Under the pieces are notes generated by a model. The model was not told the origin of the DNA, made no database searches, and saw only the letters and a program-made list of their open reading frames with translations. Below are positions 17,277 to 26,446 of a stretch of 64,000 nucleotides of DNA, in pieces (position 1 is the first letter of the stretch; each line of letters starts with the position of its first letter). Source of the stretch: Maritimibacter alkaliphilus (GTDB lineage: Bacteria; Pseudomonadota; Alphaproteobacteria; Rhodobacterales; Rhodobacteraceae); assembly GCF_019801605.1 (NCBI RefSeq), contig NZ_JAHVIT010000003.1:310001-374000 (forward strand), in the 5' to 3' direction. The translations under genes and the position numbers were made by a program.

Positions 17277-18521
17277 ATGGATGCAGCGCAGGACATGCGG
17301 CAGGGGATCGACGAGGCGCGGCTGTGGTCCGACCTGATGACCATGGGCGCCATCGGCGGCACGGCGGGTGGCGGCTCCATGCGGCCCGCGCTGTCGGATG
17401 CGGACCGGGAAGGCCGCGCGCTCTTCCGCCACTGGGCGCAGGAAGCGGGGCTGGAGCTGCGCACCGACCGGATCGGCAACATCTTCGCCCGCCGCCCGGG
17501 AACCGACCCGACGGCCAAGCCGGTGATGATCGGCAGCCACCTCGACACCCAGATGCCCGGCGGCAAGTTCGACGGCGTGCTGGGGGTTCTGGCCGGGCTG
17601 GAGGTCTGCCGCGCGCTGACCCGCGCCGGGGTCGAGACCACGCGCCCGATCGAGGTGGTGAACTGGACCAACGAGGAAGGCGCCCGCTTCCAGCCCGGCG
17701 TCATGGGCTCGGCCGTGCATGCCGGCACGCTGGCGCTGGAGGAGGCGCTGGCCCGCACCGACCCGCAGGGCCGCGTGCTGGGGGCGGAGCTTGAGCGCAC
17801 CGGTCAGGCAGGCGATGCCGCCGTGCCCGGCGACGCGCCCGAGGCCTATTACGAACTGCACATCGAACAGGGCCCCGAACTGGAGGCCGAGGGGCTGGAC
17901 GTGGCCATGGTCACCCGGTCCTCGGCCATGTGTTCCGGCTATGCCACGATCAACGGCCAGAACGGCCATACGCAGACGCTGGCCATGCCGCTGCGCCGCA
18001 ATGCCCTCGTCGCCGCCGCGCAGATGATCCTCGCCATCGAGGCGATCGGCGCCTCGGTCGCCCCCGAAGGCATGGTCAGCGCCTCGGTCGTCGAGAACTG
18101 GCCCAACAACCGGGTGAACATCCCGCATCTGACCAAGCTCAGCTGGGCCGTCGTCCACATGGACCCGGCGGGCCGCGACGAGATCGTGGCGCGGATCGAG
18201 GCCGAGGTCGCCCGGATCACCGCGGAGACCGGGCTCGACATCGCGCTGGAGCACAAGCACTACCGCGAGCCCTGCATCTTCGACGCCGACCTGATCGCGG
18301 CGGGCGCGGCGAAGGCGGCGGAGATGGGCCTTGCCTGCAAGACCATGCCCACGCTGACGGCCCATGACGCGCTGACCCTGTCGTCGCGCTGCCCCACGGC
18401 GCTGATCTTCGTGCCCTGCCGGGGTGGCGTCTCCCACAGCGAGGCGGAATGGTGCACGGCACAGCAGGCCGCCAAGGGGGCGGAGCTGCTTCTGGCGATG
18501 GTCCGCGACGCGGCCGCCTGA
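17277..18521 (+). CDS. M20 family amidohydrolase (hydantoinase/carbamoylase, allantoate amidohydrolase type)
   Basis: A binuclear metal enzyme of 414 residues that hydrolyses N-carbamoyl or related amide bonds. All metal ligands are present: His88 (SHLDT), Asp99 (GKFDG), Glu134 (NEEGARF), His195 (HIEQGP) and His387 (GGVSHSEAE). The bridging spacing 88-99-134 equals that of E. coli allantoate amidohydrolase. The dimer-domain motif usually written HAGTTPM is here HTQTLAM (231-237), keeping the His but not the Ala-Gly. That suggests a non-standard substrate. The ATG at 17277 gives the normal length. It starts a run of co-directional genes through 30379 and is followed by a LysR gene. Confidence 0.88.
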   Translation: MDAAQDMRQGIDEARLWSDLMTMGAIGGTAGGGSMRPALSDADREGRALFRHWAQEAGLELRTDRIGNIFARRPGTDPTAKPVMIGSHLDTQMPGGKFDGVLGVLAGLEVCRALTRAGVETTRPIEVVNWTNEEGARFQPGVMGSAVHAGTLALEEALARTDPQGRVLGAELERTGQAGDAAVPGDAPEAYYELHIEQGPELEAEGLDVAMVTRSSAMCSGYATINGQNGHTQTLAMPLRRNALVAAAQMILAIEAIGASVAPEGMVSASVVENWPNNRVNIPHLTKLSWAVVHMDPAGRDEIVARIEAEVARITAETGLDIALEHKHYREPCIFDADLIAAGAAKAAEMGLACKTMPTLTAHDALTLSSRCPTALIFVPCRGGVSHSEAEWCTAQQAAKGAELLLAMVRDAAA

Positions 18522-18540
18522 GCCCCGGCAGATGCCTCTG

Positions 18541-18564
18541 GATTGCCCGTTCCGACGGGCAATC
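18541..18564. terminator. Perfect ten-base hairpin after the M20 gene
   Basis: GATTGCCCGT (18541-18550) pairs exactly with ACGGGCAATC (18555-18564) around TCCG. It begins 20 bp after the stop codon. No long T tract follows, so termination is likely but may be partial. Confidence 0.6.
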
Positions 18565-18697
18565 CGCCTGAAATTCCCGCAGCCGCGACGCAGTTTGCCC
18601 GCGGCCCTCACAGGCGCTTGACCTTCAAGGCGGCGCCTGATCGGTGGACTTTCCCCCGGGGCGGCCCTAGGCTGAGACACCGGCCGGGCCACCTGAC

Positions 18698-19675
18698 ATG
18701 AGGATCATGATGCGGGACGTTGGGTTTTCCCACCTCGACTGGAATCTGCTGCGCACCTTCGTGACGATCGCGCAGTCGAATTCCATCACCGATGCCGCGC
18801 AGCGGCTGCACCTGACGCAGCCGGCAGTGTCTGTCAGCCTCAAACGGCTGGAAGAGCAGGTCGGCCACCGGCTCATCGAACGCTCCTCGACCATGTTCGA
18901 GCTGACCTCCGCCGGGCGCAGCCTGCTGGCCGAGGCGCTGGAGATCACCGCCGCGGTGTCGCGTCTGCCCGCCAGCCTCGGCGCCGCCGAGAAGGTGCTG
19001 ACCGGCGAGGCGACCATCGTGATGGCCTCGCACATCACCTGTGACGAGTTTGACGCCGGGCTGGAGGCCTTCCACCGCCGCCATCCGCAGGTCCGCCTGA
19101 CACTGCAGGTCGAAGCCTCCCGGGAGGCGCTTGCCATGGTGGCCGCGCGCAAGGCCGAGATGGCGATCTGCCTGATCGGCGAGCGCAACCCGCAGCTGGA
19201 GTACAACTTCCTGTTCCAGGAACACTTCGGCCTCTACTGCGGGCCGACGCACCCCTTCTATGGCCGCAGTGACCTGACCATGGCCGATCTGGCGGGGCAG
19301 GACAGCGTCGGCTACCTGACCGAGCGCAGCGATCAGGCGATGCGGGAACTGGCCGCGCTGCGCCTGCGCACCGGGCTGAACCCCGTGGTTGTGGGCACCT
19401 CCCACAACCTCGAAGAGGTCAAGCGCATGGTGATCGCGGGATTCGGCATCGGCCCCCTGCCCGTGCACTGCGTCGAAGCCGACGTTCTGGCCGGGCGACT
19501 CTGGCGCCTGCCGCCCTTCGAAAGCACCCCGCGGGCCGAGATCTACTTCGTCACCCATCCGCCGTCGCTGCGCAGTCGCATAGAAAATGAACTGCACCGC
19601 GCCTTCGCGGAACAGGCGGACAAGCGCCCGCCCGAGGCGCGCGTCTACGGACAGCACAGCCCGCTGCAGCGATAA
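18698..19675 (+). CDS. LysR family transcriptional regulator
   Basis: A regulator of 325 residues. The N-terminal winged helix-turn-helix is typical (WNLLRTFVTIAQSNSITDAA, QRLHLTQPAVSVSLKRLEEQ). The C-terminal periplasmic-binding-like effector domain starts near residue 105 (GEATIVMASHITCDEF). Three closely spaced ATGs (18698, 18707, 18710) could start it, and the sequence around GAGGATC may favour a later one. It is co-directional with and directly upstream of the ABC importer genes. A T-N11-A-like site lies in the gap before them, so it is the natural candidate regulator of the catabolic block. The effector is unknown. Confidence 0.88.
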   Translation: MRIMMRDVGFSHLDWNLLRTFVTIAQSNSITDAAQRLHLTQPAVSVSLKRLEEQVGHRLIERSSTMFELTSAGRSLLAEALEITAAVSRLPASLGAAEKVLTGEATIVMASHITCDEFDAGLEAFHRRHPQVRLTLQVEASREALAMVAARKAEMAICLIGERNPQLEYNFLFQEHFGLYCGPTHPFYGRSDLTMADLAGQDSVGYLTERSDQAMRELAALRLRTGLNPVVVGTSHNLEEVKRMVIAGFGIGPLPVHCVEADVLAGRLWRLPPFESTPRAEIYFVTHPPSLRSRIENELHRAFAEQADKRPPEARVYGQHSPLQR

Positions 19676-19701
19676 AATTCAGCATTGTAAGGGAATTATG
19701 A

Positions 19702-19727
19702 CGCCCCCGCGCCGCGGGCCGGGGGCG
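19702..19727. terminator. GC hairpin after the LysR gene
   Basis: CGCCCCCG (19702-19709) pairs with CGGGGGCG (19720-19727) 26 bp after the LysR stop codon. It could separate the regulator from the ABC importer transcript. No T tract is seen. Confidence 0.5.
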
Positions 19728-19780
19728 CATATCCCCGTGTCATGGGCCTGCATAGCAGGGGGTAATGCGATCTATTCGTG

Positions 19781-19798
19781 ATTATAATTCGACATAAT
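19781..19798 (+). promoter_or_regulatory. Candidate LysR-type operator before the ABC importer
   Basis: The AT-rich inverted repeat ATTAT-N8-ATAAT (19781-19798) contains T-N11-A spacing, the core of LysR-type sites. It stands out in an otherwise GC-rich 248-bp gap, 126-143 bp upstream of the binding-protein start codon. Confidence 0.45.
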
Positions 19799-19923
19799 GG
19801 AACGCGCTTCGCAGTCTTGAAAGTAGGACGACAGATGTCCTGAAACCTCTGGCGCCTCCCACCGGGACGCGCTCACCCAGACAAGGCCGGACACACGGCC
19901 ACTTCAACAGGAAGGTCTACAAG

Positions 19924-21492
19924 ATGCTTTCAACGACCGCGATGCGACGCGCGGCGATCGCTGCCGCTTGCTCGATTGCTGCCACCTCCGGCATGGCCCA
20001 GGAAACGCCCGTCAAGGGCGGCCGGCTTGACCTCGTGGTGCAGCCCGAACCCACCAGCCTGATGATCGGCATCACCACCAACGGGCCCAGCCTGCTGGTC
20101 GGCGGTTCGATCTACGAAGGCCTGCTGCGCTACGACGAGAACCTCGAGCCGATGCCCTCGCTGGCCAAGAGCTGGGAGATCTCCGAGGACGGCCTGACCT
20201 ACACGTTCCACCTGCAGGAAGGCGTGACCTTCTCCGACGGTGAGCCCTTCACCTCCAAAGATGTCGTCTTCACCATGAAGGACTTCCTCATGGAGACGAA
20301 GTCCAAGTGGCGCGCCATCATGGAGCCGGTCGCCGACGTGACCGCGCCCGACGACACGACCGTCGTCGTGACCATGAAAGAGCCCTTCGGCCCCTTCATC
20401 CGCTCGCTCAGCTACAACGTGGCCCCGATGGTCCCCGCCCACGTCTACGAGGGCACGGAATACGCGACCAACCCGGCCAACGACACCCCGATCGGCACCG
20501 GCCCCTACGTTCTGGCCGAGTGGAAGCGCGGCTCCTACATCGAGCTGGACGCGAACCCGAACTACTGGCGCGAGGGCCTGCCCTACCTTGATGACGTCGT
20601 CTATCACGTCGTGCCCGATGCCGCTTCGCGCGCCACGGCCTTCGAGACCCGCGTCGTCTCCGTGCTGCCCGGCGGCTCGGTCGAGAACTTCGACATCCCG
20701 CGTCTGGCCGCCGAAGAAGGCGTCTGCACCACCGAGAAGGGCTGGGAATACAACGCGCCCCTGTCGTGGATGTGGATCAACAACCGCACCGCACCGATGG
20801 ACAACAAGAAGTTCCGTCAGGCGATCATGTACGCGATGAACCGCGAGATGATGCTGAAGGTGCTGTGGAACGGCTATGGCAAGGTTGCCACCGGTCCGAT
20901 CACCTCGACCATCCCGTTCTACGACGCGGTCGAGCCGACCTACGAGTACAACCCCGAGAAGGCCAAGGAGCTGCTCGAAGAGATCGGCTACGACGGCAAG
21001 GAACTGCGCCTGCTGCCGCTGCCCTACGGCGAAACCTGGCAGCGTTGGGCCGAGGTCGTGAAACAGAACCTCAAGGCCGTCGGCATCCCGGTCGAGATCG
21101 AATCCACCGACGTTGCCGGCTGGAACCAGAAGACCTCGCAGTGGGACTATGACCTCGCCTTCACCTACCTCTACGAGAACGGTGACCCGGCGATCGGCGT
21201 GGCACGGAACTACATCTCCAGCCAGATCGCGCTCGGCAACCCGTTCAACAACGTCGAGGGCTACTCGAACCCGAAGGTTGACGAACTCTTTGCCAAGGCG
21301 GCCACCGCCCCCTCCGACGAGGAGCGTCAGGCAGCCTACACCGAGGTGCAGAAAATCCTGCAGGAAGACGTGCCGGTCGCATGGCTGACCGAGCTCAGCT
21401 TCCCGACCCTCTACGACTGCTCGGTGCAGGGCCTCGTCTCGACGGCCAACGGCATCGGCAACTCGCTCGGCGAGACCTGGATCAAGAAGTAA
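19924..21492 (+). CDS. ABC transporter periplasmic binding protein, peptide/nickel (SBP family 5)
   Basis: A periplasmic receptor of 522 residues. A signal peptide (about residues 1-25, ending SGMA-QE) precedes an SBP_bac_5 domain with the family motif block GGSIYEGLLRYDENLEPMPS, LAKSWEISEDGLTYTFHL and VTFSDGEPFTSKDVVFT. C-terminal landmarks are KFRQAIMYAMNREMM and NPEKAKELLEEIGYDG. These receptors bind di- or oligopeptides, glutathione, opines or other amide-like ligands, and the real ligand cannot be read from sequence. AGGAAGG lies nine bases upstream of the ATG. A large stem-loop follows the stop codon. Confidence 0.93.
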   Translation: MLSTTAMRRAAIAAACSIAATSGMAQETPVKGGRLDLVVQPEPTSLMIGITTNGPSLLVGGSIYEGLLRYDENLEPMPSLAKSWEISEDGLTYTFHLQEGVTFSDGEPFTSKDVVFTMKDFLMETKSKWRAIMEPVADVTAPDDTTVVVTMKEPFGPFIRSLSYNVAPMVPAHVYEGTEYATNPANDTPIGTGPYVLAEWKRGSYIELDANPNYWREGLPYLDDVVYHVVPDAASRATAFETRVVSVLPGGSVENFDIPRLAAEEGVCTTEKGWEYNAPLSWMWINNRTAPMDNKKFRQAIMYAMNREMMLKVLWNGYGKVATGPITSTIPFYDAVEPTYEYNPEKAKELLEEIGYDGKELRLLPLPYGETWQRWAEVVKQNLKAVGIPVEIESTDVAGWNQKTSQWDYDLAFTYLYENGDPAIGVARNYISSQIALGNPFNNVEGYSNPKVDELFAKAATAPSDEERQAAYTEVQKILQEDVPVAWLTELSFPTLYDCSVQGLVSTANGIGNSLGETWIKK

Positions 21493-21515
21493 CCCTTCCT
21501 GATCGTTTTCTCCCC

Positions 21516-21546
21516 AGCCGGGTGCGTGCCCTCCACGCATCCGGCT
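21516..21546 (+). promoter_or_regulatory. 13-bp intercistronic stem-loop after the binding-protein gene
   Basis: AGCCGGGTGCGTG (21516-21528) pairs with CACGCATCCGGCT (21534-21546), with one G-T wobble and a five-base loop. Such stem-loops after binding-protein genes commonly protect the upstream mRNA and lower permease expression. Confidence 0.7.
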
Positions 21547-21578
21547 CCCTCACTACCCCCGACCACGGGACCTGACCC

Positions 21579-22547
21579 ATGCTCCGATTCATCCTGGGAC
21601 GGATGGTCAAGATCGCTCTGATCCTCCTGGCCATTACCATCCTGAACTTCTGCCTGATTCACATGGCGCCGGGCGATCCCGCGCTTGTCATGGCCGGGGA
21701 AGCCGGCGATGCCGACCCGAAATTCATCGAAGACCTGCGCGCCCAATTCGGCCTCGACAAGCCGTTCATCGTGCAGCTCTGGACTTATGTCAGCCATTTC
21801 GCCACCGGCGACCTCGGCTTCTCCTATCGCCAGCAGATGCCGGTCAGCGAACTGATCCTCGACCGCCTGCCCGCGACCCTGCTGCTGTCGATCTCGGCCT
21901 TCCTGATCTCCCTCATCCTCGGCGTCGTGGCCGGCGTCATCGCCGCCGCCCGTCAGGGCAAGGCCTCCGACAGCATCATCTCGACCATCGCGCTGCTGTT
22001 CTACGCCACGCCGCTGTTCTGGATGGCGCTGATGGCGGTGCTGCTCTTCTCGGTCCAGCTGGGCTGGATGCCTGCCTTCGGCTACGAGACCGCGGCCTCC
22101 GACATGACGGGCCTTGCCCGGATGCTGGACATCGCGCACCACCTGATCCTGCCCTCGGTCGTGCTGGGGCTCTTCTTCATGGCGACCTACGTGCGGATCA
22201 CCCGCGCCTCCATGCTGGAAGTGAACCGCCTCGACTTCGTCAAGACGGCCCGCGCCAAGGGTCTGAAACCCTCGGTCATCCAGCGCCGCCACGTGCTGCG
22301 CAACGCGATCCTGCCCGTCGTCACCCTTGCCGGTCTTCATGCCGGCCAGCTTGTCGGCGGCGCGGTCCTGATCGAGACCGTCTTCGCATGGCCCGGCATC
22401 GGCCGGCTGATGTTCGAAGCGCTTCAGAGCCGTGACTACAACGTCCTGCTCGGCGTCTTCACCGTCTCGGCCGCGCTCGTGCTGATGTTCAACCTGATCA
22501 CGGACTTCACCTACCGTATCGTCGACCCGAGGATCCGCCTGAAATGA
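21579..22547 (+). CDS. ABC transporter permease, DppB/GsiC type
   Basis: An inner-membrane permease of 322 residues with six predicted spans. The N-terminal FILGRMVKIALILLAITILN is the standard first helix of DppB-like permeases. The large periplasmic loop has the APGDPA start motif. The cytoplasmic EAA loop is FVKTARAKGLKPSVIQRRHV. It pairs with the next gene, which overlaps it by four bases (ATGA), so the two are translationally coupled. Confidence 0.95.
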   Translation: MLRFILGRMVKIALILLAITILNFCLIHMAPGDPALVMAGEAGDADPKFIEDLRAQFGLDKPFIVQLWTYVSHFATGDLGFSYRQQMPVSELILDRLPATLLLSISAFLISLILGVVAGVIAAARQGKASDSIISTIALLFYATPLFWMALMAVLLFSVQLGWMPAFGYETAASDMTGLARMLDIAHHLILPSVVLGLFFMATYVRITRASMLEVNRLDFVKTARAKGLKPSVIQRRHVLRNAILPVVTLAGLHAGQLVGGAVLIETVFAWPGIGRLMFEALQSRDYNVLLGVFTVSAALVLMFNLITDFTYRIVDPRIRLK

Positions 22548-23383
22548 GCAACTTCTGGACAACCTTCAAAGGCAACAAGGGCGCCGTCGTCGGTCTCGTC
22601 ATCCTCGCGATCGTCCTGCTGGCCAGCATCTTTGCCCCGATGCTCTACACCACCTCGCCCTGGGACATGGTCAACATGCCCTTCATGGCGCCCGGCGTGG
22701 ACAGCTCCGTGCCGCTCGGCACCGATACGCTGGGCCGCGACATCGCCTCGGGCCTTGCCCACGGCGCCTACATCTCGCTGCTGGTCGGCTTCGTCTCGAC
22801 CATCGTCAGCCTCTGCATCGGCATCCCCCTGGGCGCCGCGGCAGGCTACTTCGGCGGCTGGGTGGATGACGTGCTGATGCGGATCACCGAGTTCTTCCAG
22901 GTGATCCCCTCCTTCGCCTTCGCCATCGTGCTGGTCGCGATCTTCGAGCCCTCGATCACCTCCATGATCGTTGCCATCGCCGTCGTCAGCTGGCCCCCCG
23001 TGGCCCGTCTGCTGCGCGGCGAGGTGATGTCGCTGAAACACCGCGAGTTCATCGAGGCGGCCGAGCTCTCGGGCCAGTCGGGCTTCACGATCATCACCCG
23101 CCAGATCCTGCCGAACACGATCTCTCCGGTGATCGTTCTGGCCTCGATGATGGTCGCCACTGCGATCCTGACCGAAAGCGCGCTCTCCTTCATGGGCCTT
23201 GGCGATCCGAACGTGATGAGCTGGGGCTACATCATCGGCGCTGGCCGGACCGTGCTGCAACAGGCGTGGTGGATCAGCTTCTTCCCCGGTGTTGCGATCC
23301 TGCTGACCGTGCTTGCCTTCAACCTGATCGGCGAGGGGCTGAACGACGCCCTGAACCCGCGCCTTGCCAAACGGAGGGGCTGA
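22544..23383 (+). CDS. ABC transporter permease, DppC/GsiD type
   Basis: The second permease, 279 residues, with six spans. Family markers are the periplasmic LGTDTLGRDIASGLAHGAYI motif of DppC proteins and the EAA loop REFIEAAELSGQSGFTIITR. It completes the membrane channel with the preceding gene. Its stop codon (23381-23383) lies one base from the ATPase start. Confidence 0.95.
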   Translation: MSNFWTTFKGNKGAVVGLVILAIVLLASIFAPMLYTTSPWDMVNMPFMAPGVDSSVPLGTDTLGRDIASGLAHGAYISLLVGFVSTIVSLCIGIPLGAAAGYFGGWVDDVLMRITEFFQVIPSFAFAIVLVAIFEPSITSMIVAIAVVSWPPVARLLRGEVMSLKHREFIEAAELSGQSGFTIITRQILPNTISPVIVLASMMVATAILTESALSFMGLGDPNVMSWGYIIGAGRTVLQQAWWISFFPGVAILLTVLAFNLIGEGLNDALNPRLAKRRG

Positions 23384-23384
23384 G

Positions 23385-24995
23385 ATGACCGATCCGATCG
23401 TTCGTATCGAAAACCTGAAGATCGCGCTGCCCGAAGGGGCGGACCGGCCCTACGCCGTGGACACCTGCAGCTTCGACCTCTTCCCCGGCAAGATCCTCTG
23501 CGTGGTGGGCGAATCCGGGTCGGGCAAGTCCATGTCGGCCAACGCGCTGATGGGCCTGCTGCCCGAGGGCGTCCATGTCTCCGACGGGCGTATCCGCCTG
23601 GGCGAGCGTGACCTTGTCGGGCTGACCGACGAGGAAATGCGCGACCTGCGCGGCCGCCGCGTCGCGATGATCTTCCAGGAGCCGCTGTCGGCCCTCAACC
23701 CGCTGATGCGGATCGAGGACCAGATCGCGGAGGTCTTCGAGGCCCACGGCCTGCTGAAACCGGCCGAGCGCAAGAAGCGCGCCGTGGAGCTGCTGACCGA
23801 AGTCGGGCTGCCCGATCCGGCCCGCGCCGCACGGGCCTATCCGCACCAGCTTTCGGGCGGGCAGCGGCAGCGTGTGGTCATCGCCATGGCGCTTGCGCTG
23901 GAGCCGGAAGTGCTGGTGGCGGACGAGCCGACCACCGCGCTCGACGTGACGACGCAGGCGCAGATCCTCGAACTGATCCGCACCCTGCAGGTCGAGCGGA
24001 ACATGGCCGTGATGTTCATCACCCATGACTTCGGCGTCGTGGCCGAGATCGCGGACCATGTCACCGTGATGCAGCTTGGCAAGATCGTCGAGGAAGGCCC
24101 CGCGGCCAAGGTGCTGTCGAACCCGCAGCACCCCTATACCCGCAAGCTGATCGACGCGATCCCCAAGCTGCGCGCCGGGCGCGCCGCCGCCCCCGCGCGC
24201 GAGCCGCTGATGGAAGTGAAGGGCGTCTCCAAGACCTACCGCTCCGGCGGCGGGCTGTTCCGCCCGGTGCGCGAAGTGCACGCCGTGAAGGACATCAACC
24301 TGACCATCGGCCGGGGCGAGACCATCGGCATCGTGGGCGAAAGCGGCTCGGGCAAGTCCTCCTTCGGGCGCTGCCTCGTGCGGCTTCAGGACACCGACGA
24401 GGGCCAGATCCTGCTGGGCGATCAGGACATCACCAAGGCGCAGGGCAAGGACCTTCAGGAACTGCGCGCCAAGGTCCAGATGATCTTCCAGGACCCCTAC
24501 AGCTCGCTCAATCCGCGCATCCGGGTGGGCCGCACCATCGCGGACGGCCCCATCGCCCACGGCACCCCCGTGGCGCAGGCCATGGCCGAGGCGGATGCCC
24601 TGCTGGAACGCGTGGGCCTGCCCGGCGCTGGCAAGCGCTATCCGCACGAGTTCTCGGGCGGTCAGCGGCAGCGGATCGGCATTGCCCGCGCGCTTGCGCT
24701 CAAGCCGCAGGTGATCGTCGCGGACGAGGCCGTCTCGGCGCTCGACGTGTCGATCCAGGCGCAGGTGCTGGAGCTTCTCGACGAACTCAAGCGCGAACTC
24801 GACCTCTCGCTGGTCTTCATCACCCACGACCTGCGCGTCGCAGCCCAGATCTGTGACCGCGTGATGGTGATGCAGAAGGGCGAATGCGTCGAGATCGGCC
24901 CGGGCTCGCAGGTCTTCGACAACCCCAGCCACCCCTACACCCGGTCCCTCATCGAGGCGATCCCGGGCAAGGACTGGGACGCCGAGGCGGCCTGA
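23385..24995 (+). CDS. Fused two-domain ABC transporter ATPase, GsiA-like
   Basis: A cytosolic protein of 536 residues in which DppD- and DppF-like ATPases are joined, as in GsiA. Each half has a Walker A motif GESGSGKS (residues 42-49 and about 319-326), an ABC signature SGGQRQR (near 156 and 422), and a Walker B with ADEPTTALD or ADEAVSALD. The oligopeptide-ABC C-terminal extension is visible as [15 protein letters not shown] and [22 protein letters not shown] precedes the ATG. It powers the importer made by the two permease genes. A nine-base hairpin lies downstream. Confidence 0.95.
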   Translation: MTDPIVRIENLKIALPEGADRPYAVDTCSFDLFPGKILCVVGESGSGKSMSANALMGLLPEGVHVSDGRIRLGERDLVGLTDEEMRDLRGRRVAMIFQEPLSALNPLMRIEDQIAEVFEAHGLLKPAERKKRAVELLTEVGLPDPARAARAYPHQLSGGQRQRVVIAMALALEPEVLVADEPTTALDVTTQAQILELIRTLQVERNMAVMFITHDFGVVAEIADHVTVMQLGKIVEEGPAAKVLSNPQHPYTRKLIDAIPKLRAGRAAAPAREPLMEVKGVSKTYRSGGGLFRPVREVHAVKDINLTIGRGETIGIVGESGSGKSSFGRCLVRLQDTDEGQILLGDQDITKAQGKDLQELRAKVQMIFQDPYSSLNPRIRVGRTIADGPIAHGTPVAQAMAEADALLERVGLPGAGKRYPHEFSGGQRQRIGIARALALKPQVIVADEAVSALDVSIQAQVLELLDELKRELDLSLVFITHDLRVAAQICDRVMVMQKGECVEIGPGSQVFDNPSHPYTRSLIEAIPGKDWDAEAA

Positions 24996-25025
24996 GGGCC
25001 GTCCCGCGACAGGTATATCAGCATA

Positions 25026-25048
25026 CCCCGCCCGCAGGACGGGCGGGG
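25026..25048 (+). promoter_or_regulatory. Nine-base hairpin between the importer and aminotransferase genes
   Basis: CCCCGCCCG (25026-25034) pairs perfectly with CGGGCGGGG (25040-25048) around CAGGA, 26 bp before the aminotransferase start. No T tract follows. It could set relative expression of transporter and enzyme genes. Confidence 0.6.
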
Positions 25049-25073
25049 ACACCACCAGTGAAGGAACTCTCCC

Positions 25074-26441
25074 ATGGATGCGAAGGTCAAACCCGCACCG
25101 AATTCGCCCGAGGCGCGCGACATCGCCTACCACATGCACCCCTCCGTCGACCTGAAGCGCTATGAGGACGAGGGCGGCCTGATCATCGAGAAGGGCAAGG
25201 GGATCTACGTCTACGACAACGCCGGCAACAAGTACATCGAAGGCCTTGCCGGGCTGTGGTCCGTGGCCGTGGGCTTCGACGAGGAACGCCTCGCCGACGT
25301 GGCCTACCAGCAGATGCGCAAGCTGCCCTACTACCACAACTTCAACTACAAGGCCGTGGGCCCCGCCGTGGACCTCGCCGAGAAGCTGGTGGAAATCTCG
25401 CCCGAGCACATCAAGAAGGTGCACTTCACCTCCTCCGGCTCGGAAGCGAACGACCTGATCGTCAAGATGATCTGGTACCGCTCGAACGCGCTGAACAAGC
25501 CCGAGAAGAAGAAGATCATCGGCCGCAAGAAGGCCTACCACGGCGTGACCATCGCAGCCGGTTCCGTCACCGGCCTCGCGCCGAACCACACCAGCTTCGA
25601 CCTGCCGCTGGATCGCATGATCCACACCGAAACCCCGGACTACCCCCGCGATCACCTCGAGGGCGAGACCGAGGAGCAGTTCTCGGCCCGCATGGCACAG
25701 GCGCTCGAAGACCTGATCCTCGCCGAAGGCCCCGAGACCATCGCCGCCATGTTCGGTGAGCCGGTCATGGGCGCGGGCGGCGTGATCGTTCCGCCGAAGG
25801 GCTACTGGGACGGCATCCAGGCCGTGTTGAAGAAATACGACATCCTGCTGGTGGCGGACGAGGTCATCTGCGGCTTTGGCCGGACCGGCAAGATGTTCGC
25901 CTGCGAGACCTACGGCATCAAGCCCGACGTCATCACCACCTCGAAGCAGCTGTCCTCCTCCTACATGCCGCTTTCGGCCATCCTGATGAGCCAGGAGTTC
26001 TACGCGCCGATCGCCGAGGAAAGCCACCGTCTGGGCGTCTTCGGCCATGGCTTCACCGCCTCGGGCCACCCCGTCGCCACCGCCGTGGGCCTCGAGAACG
26101 TCAAGATCATCGAAGAGCGGGACCTCGTCGGCAATGCCGCGCGGATGGAGAAACCCTTCCTCGCGCGTCTCAAGAAGCTGGAAGACCACGGCCAGACCCT
26201 CTGGTCGCGCGGCGTGGGCCTGATCGGCGCGATCGAGCTCAAGCCGGGCGAGAAGCCGGGCCTGATGGGGCCGAAGGCACAGGCACACCTGCTCAAGCAG
26301 GGCGTCATCTGCCGCGCCATCGGCGACGCGCTGTGCTTCTGCCCGCCGCTGATCATCACCGAAGAGCAGATCAACGTCATGTTCGACGCCGTCGAGCGCG
26401 CGCTGGACGATCTGGCCGCCGAGCTGGCTGAGGAGGCCTGA
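25074..26441 (+). CDS. Class III PLP-dependent aminotransferase (omega-transaminase type)
   Basis: A cytosolic enzyme of 455 residues. The PLP lysine is Lys291 (TTSKQLSSSYMPLSA), the pyridine-N Asp is Asp262 (VADEVICGFGRTG), and the phosphate-binding SSGSEAND is at 120-127. LWSVAVGF near residue 61-68 is typical of omega-amino acid or amine:pyruvate transaminases. The likely reaction is transfer of an amino group from an amine or omega-amino acid to pyruvate. A more exact substrate cannot be given. GAAGGA precedes the ATG. The amidase starts five bases after the stop codon, so these two enzymes are co-expressed. Confidence 0.9.
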   Translation: MDAKVKPAPNSPEARDIAYHMHPSVDLKRYEDEGGLIIEKGKGIYVYDNAGNKYIEGLAGLWSVAVGFDEERLADVAYQQMRKLPYYHNFNYKAVGPAVDLAEKLVEISPEHIKKVHFTSSGSEANDLIVKMIWYRSNALNKPEKKKIIGRKKAYHGVTIAAGSVTGLAPNHTSFDLPLDRMIHTETPDYPRDHLEGETEEQFSARMAQALEDLILAEGPETIAAMFGEPVMGAGGVIVPPKGYWDGIQAVLKKYDILLVADEVICGFGRTGKMFACETYGIKPDVITTSKQLSSSYMPLSAILMSQEFYAPIAEESHRLGVFGHGFTASGHPVATAVGLENVKIIEERDLVGNAARMEKPFLARLKKLEDHGQTLWSRGVGLIGAIELKPGEKPGLMGPKAQAHLLKQGVICRAIGDALCFCPPLIITEEQINVMFDAVERALDDLAAELAEEA

Positions 26442-26446
26442 GACCC

